A stretch of 64,000 nt of DNA, taken from NCBI RefSeq assembly GCF_000155595.1, contig NZ_DS989905.1:633040-697039 (forward strand). The letters are read 5' to 3'. Each line of letters begins with the position of its first letter. Within the stretch, counting starts at the first letter, position 1. Positions 10,091 to 19,700 of the stretch are shown here, piece after piece. The stretch is from Synechococcus sp. PCC 7335 (GTDB taxonomy: Bacteria > Cyanobacteriota > Cyanobacteriia > Phormidesmidales > Phormidesmidaceae). Position numbers and translations under genes: made by a program. The notes under the pieces were generated by a model. It was not told the DNA's origin. It made no database searches and saw nothing but the letters and a program-made list of their open reading frames with translations.

Positions 10091-11857
10091 GTGAAAGATA
10101 GAGCCATCCCGGCATCGGAGCAAAGGAAGCTGCTAAAACACTGGACCAGTATCCACTGGGACCAAGTGAAGAAGCGTGTTAGGAACCTAAGACGACGGAT
10201 TTATCGTGCCACCCAAAACGGTCAGTGGAATCAGGTGCGCAGCCTGATGAAACTGATGCTAAGAAGCTACTCCAACCTGCTGCTATCAGTACGGCATGTG
10301 ACTCAAGAGAATCAGGGGCGACAGACAGCGGGCCTCGATGGCCAGACTGCCTTAACCGCTGAGAAACGAGTCCAACTAGTGAATCGATTGCAAGACCATT
10401 CCCTCTGGCAAGTGCTCCCGACTAAACGGGTCTACATTCCGAAAGCGAATGGAAAATTGAGGCCGTTAGGAATTCCTGCTCTCGAAAATCGAGTCGCCCA
10501 GACGATAATGAAGAATGCGCTCGAACCTCATTGGGAAGCCCGATTTGAGGGACATAGCTATGGTTTTCGCCCTGGTCGCAGTTGTCATGATGCTATTGAG
10601 CAGTGCTTCCTACGACTCAGACATGGCTGTGATACCTGGGTACTCGATGCAGATCTAAAGGGTGCATTCGACAATTTGAGTCACTCCTTTATCCTCGACA
10701 CCATCGGCCTCGTGCCGGGTCGAGAACTCATCAAGCAGTGGCTCAAGGCAGGCTACGTAGAAGCTGAGATGTTCCATGCCACCCCCAAGGGAGCCCCCCA
10801 AGGCGGGTCCATTTCACCGTTACTCTTGAACATTGCCTTGAATGGAATGGAGAAGTTGTTGTTGTCATTTACGACAACGAGAACTTACCAGCCTTCCTCA
10901 AAGGCAAAGTCTCAATCATCGTATAAACGCACGTCGCCAACTTATGGCTACTGTCGTTACGCTGATGATTTCGTGGTAACGGCGAAGACAAAAGCAGACA
11001 TCGAAGCGGTTGTCCCTATCTTGCAGGCGTGGCTTAAACCACGCGGGCTAACGCTGAATATGGAGAAGACTCAGATAGTGAATGTCCAACAGGGTTTTCC
11101 CTTTCTGGGGTTCTCAATTCGGCACCACAAAGGTAAGTGTCTCTGTAAACCGCAAAAGGAAAAGATTCTGGCCTTTCTGAAGCGGATTCGGAGCTGGTTG
11201 AAGCACAATGTTTCTATCAGTCCGGCGGCAGTAATACACCACCTAAACCCGATACTGCGAGGATGGGGTAACTACTACAAACATGGCGTCAGTAAAGACG
11301 TGTTTAGCTACGTGGATTCCCAACTCTGGCAGGCGATCTGGAGATGGTGCTGTCGGCGTCATCCGAACAAACGGAGTTCATGGGTTGCCAGGAAATACTA
11401 CCGAACCTTCCAAGGACGGCTGTGGACATTCACCACGTCTGTCACTGACCGGACAGGGAAGCGGAAGCCACTAACGTTAGTGCGTCTAGCGGATATTCCG
11501 ATTCAACGCCATGTCAAGGTCAAAGGAACGGCTTCTCCTGATAATCCAACTCTCGAAGACTACTGGCAATACCGCCAAACCCGATACGGTAAAGCCTATT
11601 GGGAGAAAGGCTCGAAATACTACAGAGTTGCTCAGAGCCAGAATTGGCGGTGCCCAGTCTGTCATGACGCCTTGTTCAATGGAGAAGCTCTACACACGCA
11701 TCATCGGCAGCAAGTTAAGAATGACGGCACTGAGATAGAAGAGAATCTAATTCATCTTCACCAAGCCTGTCATCAGTACCTGCATAAGAATGATGTGGTT
11801 TTGAATGGCCAAAGGCTTGAGCGGCTTGATGGGATAACTGTCACGAGCCGTTCTTAG
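10091..11857 (+). CDS. ltrA: Group II intron reverse transcriptase/maturase with HNH endonuclease
   Basis: This is the intron-encoded protein that helps splicing and reverse-transcribes the intron into target DNA. An RT core begins near TQENQGRQTAGLDG. It contains PQGGSISPLLLN, a CRYADDFVV active site and FLGFSI, followed by a maturase X domain. A C-terminal HNH zinc motif (CPVCHDAL...HTHHRQ...HLHQACHQYLH) cuts the second DNA strand in related proteins. The frame is open from 9992, but GTG 10091, preceded by AAAGGAA, gives the usual N-terminus. All RT motifs are intact, so the protein may be active. The last residues overlap domain V, which is unusual. Confidence 0.85.
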   Translation: MKDRAIPASEQRKLLKHWTSIHWDQVKKRVRNLRRRIYRATQNGQWNQVRSLMKLMLRSYSNLLLSVRHVTQENQGRQTAGLDGQTALTAEKRVQLVNRLQDHSLWQVLPTKRVYIPKANGKLRPLGIPALENRVAQTIMKNALEPHWEARFEGHSYGFRPGRSCHDAIEQCFLRLRHGCDTWVLDADLKGAFDNLSHSFILDTIGLVPGRELIKQWLKAGYVEAEMFHATPKGAPQGGSISPLLLNIALNGMEKLLLSFTTTRTYQPSSKAKSQSSYKRTSPTYGYCRYADDFVVTAKTKADIEAVVPILQAWLKPRGLTLNMEKTQIVNVQQGFPFLGFSIRHHKGKCLCKPQKEKILAFLKRIRSWLKHNVSISPAAVIHHLNPILRGWGNYYKHGVSKDVFSYVDSQLWQAIWRWCCRRHPNKRSSWVARKYYRTFQGRLWTFTTSVTDRTGKRKPLTLVRLADIPIQRHVKVKGTASPDNPTLEDYWQYRQTRYGKAYWEKGSKYYRVAQSQNWRCPVCHDALFNGEALHTHHRQQVKNDGTEIEENLIHLHQACHQYLHKNDVVLNGQRLERLDGITVTSRS

Positions 11858-11895
11858 GGGAGAGGGACGCGGCGACGTGTTCCCTCTTACCCGAC
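11819..11895 (+). ncRNA. Group II intron domains V and VI
   Basis: Domain V runs from GAGCGGC to GAGCCGTTC (11819-11853) and folds as a long stem with the catalytic AGC at 11820-11822. Domain VI is the AGAGGGA/TCCCTCT hairpin that follows, with a candidate bulged A at 11889. The coding frame of the maturase continues through domain V and stops at 11857. Confidence 0.75.
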
Positions 11896-11920
11896 AAGCT
11901 GCGAAATGGGGCCATTTAGT
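11896..11920 (+). repeat. Left Tn3 terminal inverted repeat, inner half
   Basis: It starts AAGCTGCGAAATGGGGC and ends ATTTAGT. It matches the reverse complement of 16568-16592 with a single C/A mismatch. It continues the outer half at 9473-9487 once the intron is removed. Confidence 0.85.
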
Positions 11921-14379
11921 TCATTTGTACTCTTTTAGAACTATTCTTTAGCCCTGATATGTTTAGCGACAGTTAAACATAGAGGAAGCTGAAATGAAGC
12001 GACAGTGGGAACCAGAGGAGCTAATCGAGCAGTTTACGCTGATGCCATCAGAGCTAGCGCTGCTACCTGATGAGATCACTAACGCCGCCGCGCAAAATAG
12101 ACTGGGCTTTGCCATCCTGCTCAAGTTCTTCCAAGTAGAAGGGCGATTCCCTCAGCACGCTGGCGAGGTCCCAAAAGCGATCACCGATTTCATTGCTCAG
12201 CAGCTAGCCCTGTCTGAAGCGGACTACCGTCAGTACAAATGGTCAGGTCGAACGGTTAAGACGCATCGCAGCCAGATCAGAACCTTCCTCGGCATCAGGC
12301 CGATGAGGCAGAGCGATCAGCAAGAGCTGAAGCGCTGGCTGATAGAAGAGATTCTACCATTGGGCCTGTCTTTTGAAGCGCTCAAAGCACAAGCCTACGG
12401 GCAGTTGCGACAACTCAAGATTGAACCGCCCACTGCGAAGGGGTTAGAACGCCTGATCCGCTCTGCGGCCCGTCTGCACGAGCGTAGCTTTTGTAAACAG
12501 ATCGCGGCTCAGCTATCAGCCAAGACTCGCGCCAGCATCAATGCCCTGCTGAATACTGAAAGCCCACTAGAGGATGAAAACAGCCAGTTTAGGCAATCGC
12601 AGTTGAGCTATCTCAAAACAGATCCAGGACGGCTGGGTCTCAACAGTCTGTTGAAAGAGATAGAGAAACTACAGCGCATCCGTGAGCTAGAGCTGCCTTC
12701 GGCGTTTTTTAATCATGTTGTTCCCAAGCTAGTGCAACAGTATCGCCGCAGAGCGTCCACTGAGCCGCCGCGAGAGCTAAGACGCCATCCGCCAGCGATT
12801 CGCTACACCCTAGTCGCTGCATTCTGCTGGCAGCGAGAACGAGAGATCATCGATGACCTAGTCACTTTGCTAATTCAAATCATCCACCGCTTGAGCATCA
12901 GCGCCGAGCGCCGAGTCGAGCGCGAATTGATTGCTAGCTTCAAACGAGTCAATCGCAAAGAGGCGCTTTTGTTGAAGATTGCAACGGCTTCCCTTAAGCA
13001 ACCGGAAGGTACAGTGAGAGATGTCGTCTATCCTGTGGCCAACCCTGAGACATTGCAGTCACTGATTGATGAGCAGAGCGCAGGCGAGACCTATCACGAG
13101 AAGGTGCATACTCGCATTCGAGCGTCATACCTGCATCACTATCGGCGGATGGTGCCTGCCATTCTGGATGCTTTGAGCTTTTACTCTAATAATGAACAAC
13201 ATCAGCCGGTTGTCTACGCCTTAGCGATTCTCAAACGCTATCAGGATAGCAATCGCCGTTTCTACGACGAAGACGAAACTTTGGTTATTGAAGGCGTATT
13301 GCCCACCCACTGGCCAGAGCTGATCGGCGAAACTGATAGCAACGGAGAAGTCCGTATCAACCGGGTCAACTACGAGATCTGTGTGCTGCAAGCGCTATGA
13401 GAAAAGCTACGTGCTCGGGTGGTTTGGGTCGTAGGAGCCGGACGATACGGCAATCCAGAACAGGATCTACCCCAAGACTTTGAAGCTCATCGAGAAGTCT
13501 ACTACCAGGAACTTAGCCAGCCGCTAGAAGCAGAGGCGTTTATTCAGCAGCTCAAGCAGACGATGCAAGCAGAGTTGAGCAGCTGAACCAGGGAATGCCA
13601 AAGAACAAAGGGGTTCGCATTCAGACGCGCAAGCACGGTTGGATCTCAGTCTCTCCGGTAGAAGCGCAGCCAGAGCCACCCAACTTGCTAAAGCTCAAGG
13701 CAGAGATTACTCGCCGCTGGCCGCTGACTGGATTGTTGGAGATGCTCAAAGAAACAGATTTGCGGGTCAACTTTACTGAACAGTTTGAGAGCGCTGCTAC
13801 CCGTGAGAACCTGGACCGCAACACTTTACAGCGGCGGCTGTTGCTCTGCCTCTATGGTCTAGGCACCAATACTGGCCTCAAGCGGGTCTGTGCGGGCATC
13901 GATAACGAAAACTACAACAATCTGCTCTACGTCAAGCGTCACTACATCCACAAAGAACATCTGCGTAATGCGATTGCTAAGGTCGTCAATGCGGTGCTGC
14001 GCTCACGCCTAGAGACCGTTTGGGGTGAGGGTACGTCAGCTTGCGCATCGGACTCGAAGAAGTTCGGCGCATGGGACCAGAATCTAATGACTGAATGGCA
14101 CCAGCGCTACGGTGGCCGGGGGGTGATGATCTACTGGCATGTGGAGAAGAAGTCAGTGTGTATCTACTCTCAGCTCAAGACCTGTTCTTCTTCTGAAGTC
14201 GCTTCTATGCTCGAAGGGTTGTTGCGCCACAACACTGAGATGAAGGTAGAGCGCAACTATGTCGATACTCACGGTCAAAGCGAGATTGCCTTTGCCTTCT
14301 GTCATCTACTGGGCTTTAACTTGATGCCCCGGCTGAAGCGGATCGGGGCGCAGCGACTCTACTTCCCAGAGGTAGGCAC

Positions 14380-15705
14380 CTGATTGGCTGACAAAAGATG
14401 CAATAGCCAGGTTGAATCGCTGTCATACAGGGACTTGAGAGCCGCAAAGGTTGCGAGGGGGAGCCAGCGTTCTAAGATTTAGATGCAACTCAAAACCAAA
14501 GGAACGCTGTGAAAAAAACTCCCGCCTCTACGATGCCTTGAAAGCCTGGCTGGGTCAAGATTGCCCCTGGGCACATCTATCGCATCTAACGACCTGCTGT
14601 TGGATGGTGTTTGCGCTGATTCAAACCGGCAGCGTCAGCCTGACAAAGTGGACAACCTACTTGCCCTGTCGCGGTCTCTACGCCCAGAGTAAACAAAGAC
14701 GGGTGCGTCGCTGGTTAGGCAATAGCCGCATCAACATCCACCGATTGTACAAACCGCTGATTCAAGCGGCCTTGGCGACCTGGGAAGCCGAGTGCCTTTA
14801 TCTTTGTTTAGACACCTCGCTGTTTTGGGAGCAGTACTGCTTAATTCGGCTAGCCGTGGTGTATCGAGGCCGCTCCATTCCTCTGGCTTGGCGAGTTCTA
14901 GAACACAACAGTGCCTCTGTTGCGTTTGAAGCCTATGAAGAACTGCTCAGGCAGTCTACGCAATACTTGCCTTCAAACGCAAACATGATTCTGTTGGCCG
15001 ACCGAGGCTTTGTGCATACCCGTGCGATGACGCTGATAAAACAACTCGGCTGGCACTACCGCATCCGTATCAAAAGTGACACCTGGATTTGGCGACCCGG
15101 TTCCGGCTGGTGTCAACCTAAATCGTTTCACCTAGAACGAGGTCGGGCACTATGTTTCCACCACATCAGACTCCATCGTCACGAACAGTACGGCCCAGTG
15201 CATGTCATCATCGGGCGCAACAACATCAATGGTGAACTTTGGGCCGTCGTCAGCGACCAGCCCACTAGCCCGCAAACCTTTATGGAATATGCCTTGCGCT
15301 TCGATATCGAGGAAGGATTTTTAGACGACCAGTCCGCCGGTTGGAATCTACAACGCTCTGAGATTCGAGGCCTCACTGACCTCTCTCGCTTATGGTTTAT
15401 TCTGGCAGTAGCCACGCTTTACGTCACGGCTCAAGGCGTAGCGGTTGTGCAATCAGGCCGTAGGCGATGGATTGACACACACTGGGATAGAGGCAACAGC
15501 TACTTTCGCATCGGATTGGAGTGGACTAAGGCGGCTCTGCTCAACGGTTGGCAGGTGATTAAACAGGCTTGTTTTACCTCTCACATTGATCCGCAACCGG
15601 CGATGGCTTCTAGGCCACAACACAACAAGAAGTCCGGGCGCTTGCTCGATTTCAGCGTGATTACCGTTAAGTTTGTTCCTGATTAAACTTTTGTCAGCCA
15701 ATCAG
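14380..15705 (+). mobile_element. 1326-bp IS4-family-like (IS10/IS50-type ends) element, copy 1
   Basis: It has perfect 18-bp inverted ends CTGATTGGCTGACAAAAG and a 9-bp target duplication GGTAGGCAC at 14371-14379 and 15706-15714. Ends starting CTGA plus a 9-bp duplication are known for the IS10/IS50 group of IS4, and the transposase fits that fold. The sequence appears identical to copy 2 at 47927-49252. It inserts into the Tn3 transposase reading frame. Confidence 0.92.
14451..15686 (+). CDS. IS4-family-like transposase, copy 1 (start uncertain, possible -1 frameshift)
   Basis: This is a DDE transposase of about 390-410 residues. It shows LCLDTSLFWEQY (first Asp), LLADRGF (second Asp) and FDIEEGFLDDQSAGW...R (Glu). 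The open frame begins with a TTG at 14451 that has no good ribosome-binding site. A better start is GTG 14509, preceded by AAAGGA. That frame is -1 relative to the transposase and meets a run of seven A (14512-14518) before closing after ten codons. Ribosomal or transcriptional slippage there would give the full enzyme. The protein is the same in both copies, so the arrangement is not a random lesion of one copy. Confidence 0.85.
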   Translation: MRGGASVLRFRCNSKPKERCEKNSRLYDALKAWLGQDCPWAHLSHLTTCCWMVFALIQTGSVSLTKWTTYLPCRGLYAQSKQRRVRRWLGNSRINIHRLYKPLIQAALATWEAECLYLCLDTSLFWEQYCLIRLAVVYRGRSIPLAWRVLEHNSASVAFEAYEELLRQSTQYLPSNANMILLADRGFVHTRAMTLIKQLGWHYRIRIKSDTWIWRPGSGWCQPKSFHLERGRALCFHHIRLHRHEQYGPVHVIIGRNNINGELWAVVSDQPTSPQTFMEYALRFDIEEGFLDDQSAGWNLQRSEIRGLTDLSRLWFILAVATLYVTAQGVAVVQSGRRRWIDTHWDRGNSYFRIGLEWTKAALLNGWQVIKQACFTSHIDPQPAMASRPQHNKKSGRLLDFSVITVKFVPD

Positions 15706-16306
15706 GGTAGGCACTAAAGCCACCTACCAGAACTTACAGCCAGTGTTGAGTCGGGCGATTGACTGGGATTTGATTCGCAGGCAGTACGACCAGCTGATCA
15801 AGTATGCGACGGCGCTGCGGTTGGGCACGGCTGAAACCGAAGTCATTCTCAGGCATTTCAATCGTAGTGAAACCAAGCACCCGACCTATCAAGGTTTGGC
15901 AGAGCTAGGCAGAGCGGTCAAGACGATCTTCCTCTGTCGTTACCTACATTCTGTTGAACTGCGACAGGAGATCCAGGATGGTTTGAATGTAGTAGAGCGC
16001 TGGAATGGCGCTAATGACTTTATCTTCTATGGGCGCAGCGGCGAGTTTGCCAGCAATCGGCGTGCTCATCAGGAGCTAGCGGCGCTAGCATTACATCTGT
16101 TGCAGATCAGCCTGGTCTATATCAACACGCTGATGATTCAGAGAGTGCTGAGTGAACCCAGGTGGTGGGCGCAGATGCAGCCGGAGGACTTGCGGGCACT
16201 GACGCCGCTGTTGTGGAACCATGTCACACCCTATGGTGTGTTTAGGTTGGATTTTAGCGATCGCATTGACTTAGAGCCTGTCGGCAGCGCCTTATCATCG
16301 GCCTGA

Positions 16307-16567
16307 AACAGCGTCGAGTAGCTGCTCGGCACCGCAACTAGCCAACTCTCTTCTAGCAGGGAAAAGCTGCTGCTATACAGGCGTTTCAGCCGTTTCATCT
16401 GCCCATAGCGCCAAGGGATGAGTCTCACGAGAATTCAGTCGTTTCAGCCGACTTAGTAAGCGCCGATTAGGCCAGATCTAGTCTGGCGCTCTGAAGCACT
16501 GTGAGACTCACTGTAAGATTGAGTCGTTCGCTGGGGAGCAGATGAACCATGTTAATAGTTTATGCGT
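16307..16567 (+). other. Tn3 non-coding right arm with several dyads
   Basis: No gene is seen. The stretch contains an inverted pair TGAGTCTCAC (16419-16428) and GTGAGACTCA (16501-16510), a short palindrome GCCAGA-TCTAG-TCTGGC near 16470, and two copies of CGTTTCAGCCG. Such dyads could be remains of a resolution site, but no resolvase gene accompanies them. Confidence 0.4.
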
Positions 16568-16607
16568 ACTAAATTGCCCCATTTCGCAGCTTCGCTACTT
16601 TAGGGCC
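16568..16607 (-). repeat. Right Tn3 terminal inverted repeat (intact)
   Basis: Read on the minus strand it begins GGCCCTAAAGTAGCG and continues AAGCTGCGAAATGGGGC. It is the uninterrupted reference that defines where the group II intron entered the left copy. Confidence 0.85.
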
Positions 16608-16794
16608 AATAAGACTGCAATTTAGCGCATAAAGTATTAAGCTCAAACATGGGAATTTCATAGGTTAACCACAACTCACGAAACTCCCTTCTTAGTTATC
16701 TTAAAAGGTTTTGTTCTATATAAAGGAATAGGAAATAAAAAACTTGACTTATTTCTACTATGCAAATTTATTGTCTGTCACAAGGTAAATAAGT

Positions 16795-19700
16795 ATGGCT
16801 AACAAAAAAACTGGGGATGACTACCGTGCAAAAGCCATTAATGATTATATTCTAAAAAACCTCATCGGTAGAGCTGACCTGGGAGCGCGGTCTAGAGGAG
16901 AAATCCTTTTGAGAAACAAATATGCAGAATTTAAGAGAGAGGCCGAAGAGGATCCCGACATTGACCCTAGTAATAAAATAAGAAAAGAATGGAAAAATAA
17001 ATACGAGGGTAAAATTAAAACATTAGGAACTCTAATCGAAGTCCTTGCATCTCTAAAAGAAACCGTTTCAGGTCAAAGAAGAACCAATCTAGAATGTTCA
17101 GATAAGCTGATTGGATATACAACGAGTAGTAATAAGGTTGAATTAGATATTGCGGAATTAACAGAAGAGGAAATCTTGCATGTATTACAGATACTAAGTC
17201 AGCCAACTGGAGAAGAACTTCAGAGTTTAGGTTTGATTGAAACTGATCTCAATATTTTAATAAAACAAGCATCTCTAAATTTTGCTAGATACTCAAGCCA
17301 ACACAGCCACGAGCAGATAGTAAATCTTTATAAAACATCATTAAATATTATTAAATCACAGTCTAACGAACGCTCTTTTAATAGTTTGACAGAAGTCGAA
17401 AATCACCTCAGCAATGTGTTATTTAGGAATGGTGGAGTTAAATATAAAGCTCATCTAAAAAAATCACAGCAAAAGGTATTTGACGGTAAGAACTTTAAAG
17501 AGAAAGTCATAGATGTATTACGTCTAATGCTTTTGCAAGCAGGCACTAGCCAATTTAGGTTTATTAACATTTCTGATGACGATAAATATGTAAAAACCTA
17601 TTTCACACCTGGCTTTGTTGAAAATATTACTCAAATACTGATTGATAACTATTTATTAAATCATGATTTCTCAATTTATCTAAAGACTATAGATATAACT
17701 GGCTCAAGTTTGAACTCAATACTAAGAAAACCACAAGACTTTTTTCATGATAAGCTACTTACCTTAAAGATTTCAACTACGGACTGCAGATATAGCCCGC
17801 AAGCACCTATCGATGCAGTCTTCGACATATTGAATAATCAGTCAACTATTGAAACAACTGGTGAGTTTTATATAAGGGTTTGGGAAGAAGGGAAATACAA
17901 ACCTTTTTCAAAACGCGTCTATGAGAAACTAAAGATTCAAGTAGATGATCATCTAAGATTCTACTTTAAGTGCAAAACTACTGGAATTGGAGGCACTCAA
18001 TCTCAGTTCATCAGAGTGATCAATTCAGCACTATTTTGGGGAATTCATTGCTTGAAACATGAGTTTTTCCCTATTGCCCATGATGTTGTCATCTTGAAAA
18101 ATATGGTTCAAGACAACATTCCATCTCCTGTCTTATCACACAGTTTGGTGAAACTTTGTCGCCATAGAACAATGCAAGAAACACTTGAAACGAGTTGTAA
18201 GAAATATCCAGGAGATAGGAAACTAGTTAACAAAGAAAGTTCGCTTCGCTCCTATGCAGAATTTTCCACGATTGATCCAGTGGGTTATGGAGACTACTGT
18301 AGTTTTGACTCACTGCTAAGTACAGCTAGAGCTGCTCTACAGGCACGTTTGCGCGCAATTAAGGATGCCGGCATTTCTGCTCATACCTATAACTGTGATC
18401 TTCTTTATCGAGTGGAGCAGCAAACAATCTTAGATGAAGCGGAGGCGCTTTATCATAGCTATCCATTTTCTACTTTGGCTATGGAAAGTTGGCTTCAACG
18501 AGAACTTTTCGATACGCTTGATCAAAAGAAGCTTGATAAAAAAGACTCATATATTACTATTAATGCCTATCTTTCAATCACTGAATTGTTCCTTAGTGAA
18601 GGTCTATATCGTAAAGCTTATACTAGGTTACATGAGTTGAAGTCTTGGTTACATAACGCATCAAAAATTTGGTTTGACTGGTGCAGATCTTATCGCGAGG
18701 GCACAGACCCGAGCTTAGAGTTTATTTGTGATGATCAAAAGATATCAACCTCAATACTCGCACGTTATGAAATATGTTTGGCTGAATACTTTTATATACT
18801 TGATTGGGAGGTAGAAACTGATGACATATATGGCTTAGATTTGCTACCGAAGAGTCTGAAGAATATTCATTATAGAGATTTAAACGAAGCGTCTTGGAAG
18901 GCTTTAGATAGAGCTCAGCAGTTATTGACTTCCAGGCTTGCGAACTATCATTTGATCAATGAGGTTTCACAGGCTACCTCTCACCCACATTATCATCTGC
19001 TCGCTAGGATCTATCTTCTACGTTCTAAGATGCTTTTATTATCACCAAAGTATGCGGGTATTTACAATAATGTACTGTACCAGCTACCCACGGAGTCTCC
19101 TTCAAGAGAAAGTCGTACCAGTGCTTCAGATATATATAGTGCCCGCTTATTCCTATCAGAGCGATCACGTTCTTTTTCTACTGCAGATGGTGATTCTGAA
19201 CTATATATGATTTGTACTGTCTACCAATGCTGGAATTGGTTGATGGCAGCTTTTACAGTCAAAAGCTTTAGTCTGCGAGACAACAAATCAATTTCTGTAG
19301 ACAAAGCTACATGCTTAAGCTGGGCAAAAAAACTGCGCAGTCATGCTTTAGCTTCCTACGCAGAACCCGGTCAACGTTATTATCATGCGGTTAAGGAAAA
19401 GTCAGGACTATCTCAAGAGTTCTTCAATAAATACAGTGAGTATGGAGCGTACAAAATTGACCCAATTCCTATTATTCAAGAGATTGATTCATCCGTTGAT
19501 AGTCAGCAGCCAGGATATGACTGTGAAGAATATCCTGTCATTTTGAAGCTTGATATGAAGTACTTATGTTTGAAGAATCTGTCTGGATTAGATACTGAGC
19601 CTAATAATCCGAAGATAGTTTATTTGTTTGGCCCAAAGTCGTGCTACCTATTTTTTGTGCGCGGCTTGTTTTTTCTTTGCAGCAGTGAAAATGAGGAATT

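Larger units (their letters stand above)
9488..11895 (+). mobile_element. Group II intron with RT/maturase-HNH ORF, inserted in the Tn3 terminal repeat
   Basis: The boundaries come from comparing the split left terminal repeat with the intact right one. The 5' exon ends ...AAGTAGCG at 9487 and the 3' exon starts AAGCTGCG at 11896. Support is strong. An exon-binding site CGCTACTT at 9803-9810 pairs perfectly with the last eight exon bases. A catalytic domain V with an AGC triad lies at 11819-11853, and a domain VI hairpin at 11860-11888. An A at 11889 is seven bases from the 3' end, the usual branch-point distance, and the intron ends in AC. The 5' end reads ATGCG where GTGYG is canonical. The length is 2408 bases. 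Confidence 0.85.
11994..16306 (+). pseudogene. tnpA: Tn3-family transposase (tnpA), broken by nonsense, frameshift and IS
   Basis: Three collinear pieces make one transposase of roughly 980 residues: 11994-13400 (N-terminal region), 13595-14379 (catalytic region) and 15706-16306 (C-terminus). An in-frame TGA at 13398 replaces an expected Arg codon before EKLRARVVWVVGAGRYGNPEQDLP. A frameshift near 13575 precedes [10 protein letters not shown]. The 1326-bp IS sits between ...YFPEVGT and KATYQNLQP, with a GGTAGGCAC duplication. The DDE residues survive in pieces: [20 protein letters not shown] and GRSGEF. RBS AGAGGAAGCTGAA precedes ATG 11994. The gene cannot give a working protein. Confidence 0.9.
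9473..16607 (+). mobile_element. Decayed Tn3-family transposon carrying a group II intron and an IS
   Basis: The element is bounded by an inverted repeat of about 40 bases starting GGCCCTAAAGTAGCG. The right copy is intact at 16568-16607. The left copy is split into 9473-9487 and 11896-11920 by a group II intron. The halves join to match the right copy with one mismatch (GGGGC then C or A, then ATTTAGT). Inside is a Tn3-family transposase broken in three ways. No resolvase or passenger gene was found. The five bases flanking the ends (AAGTA and AATAA) are not a convincing target duplication, so the element may be old or one flank may have been rearranged. Confidence 0.8.
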
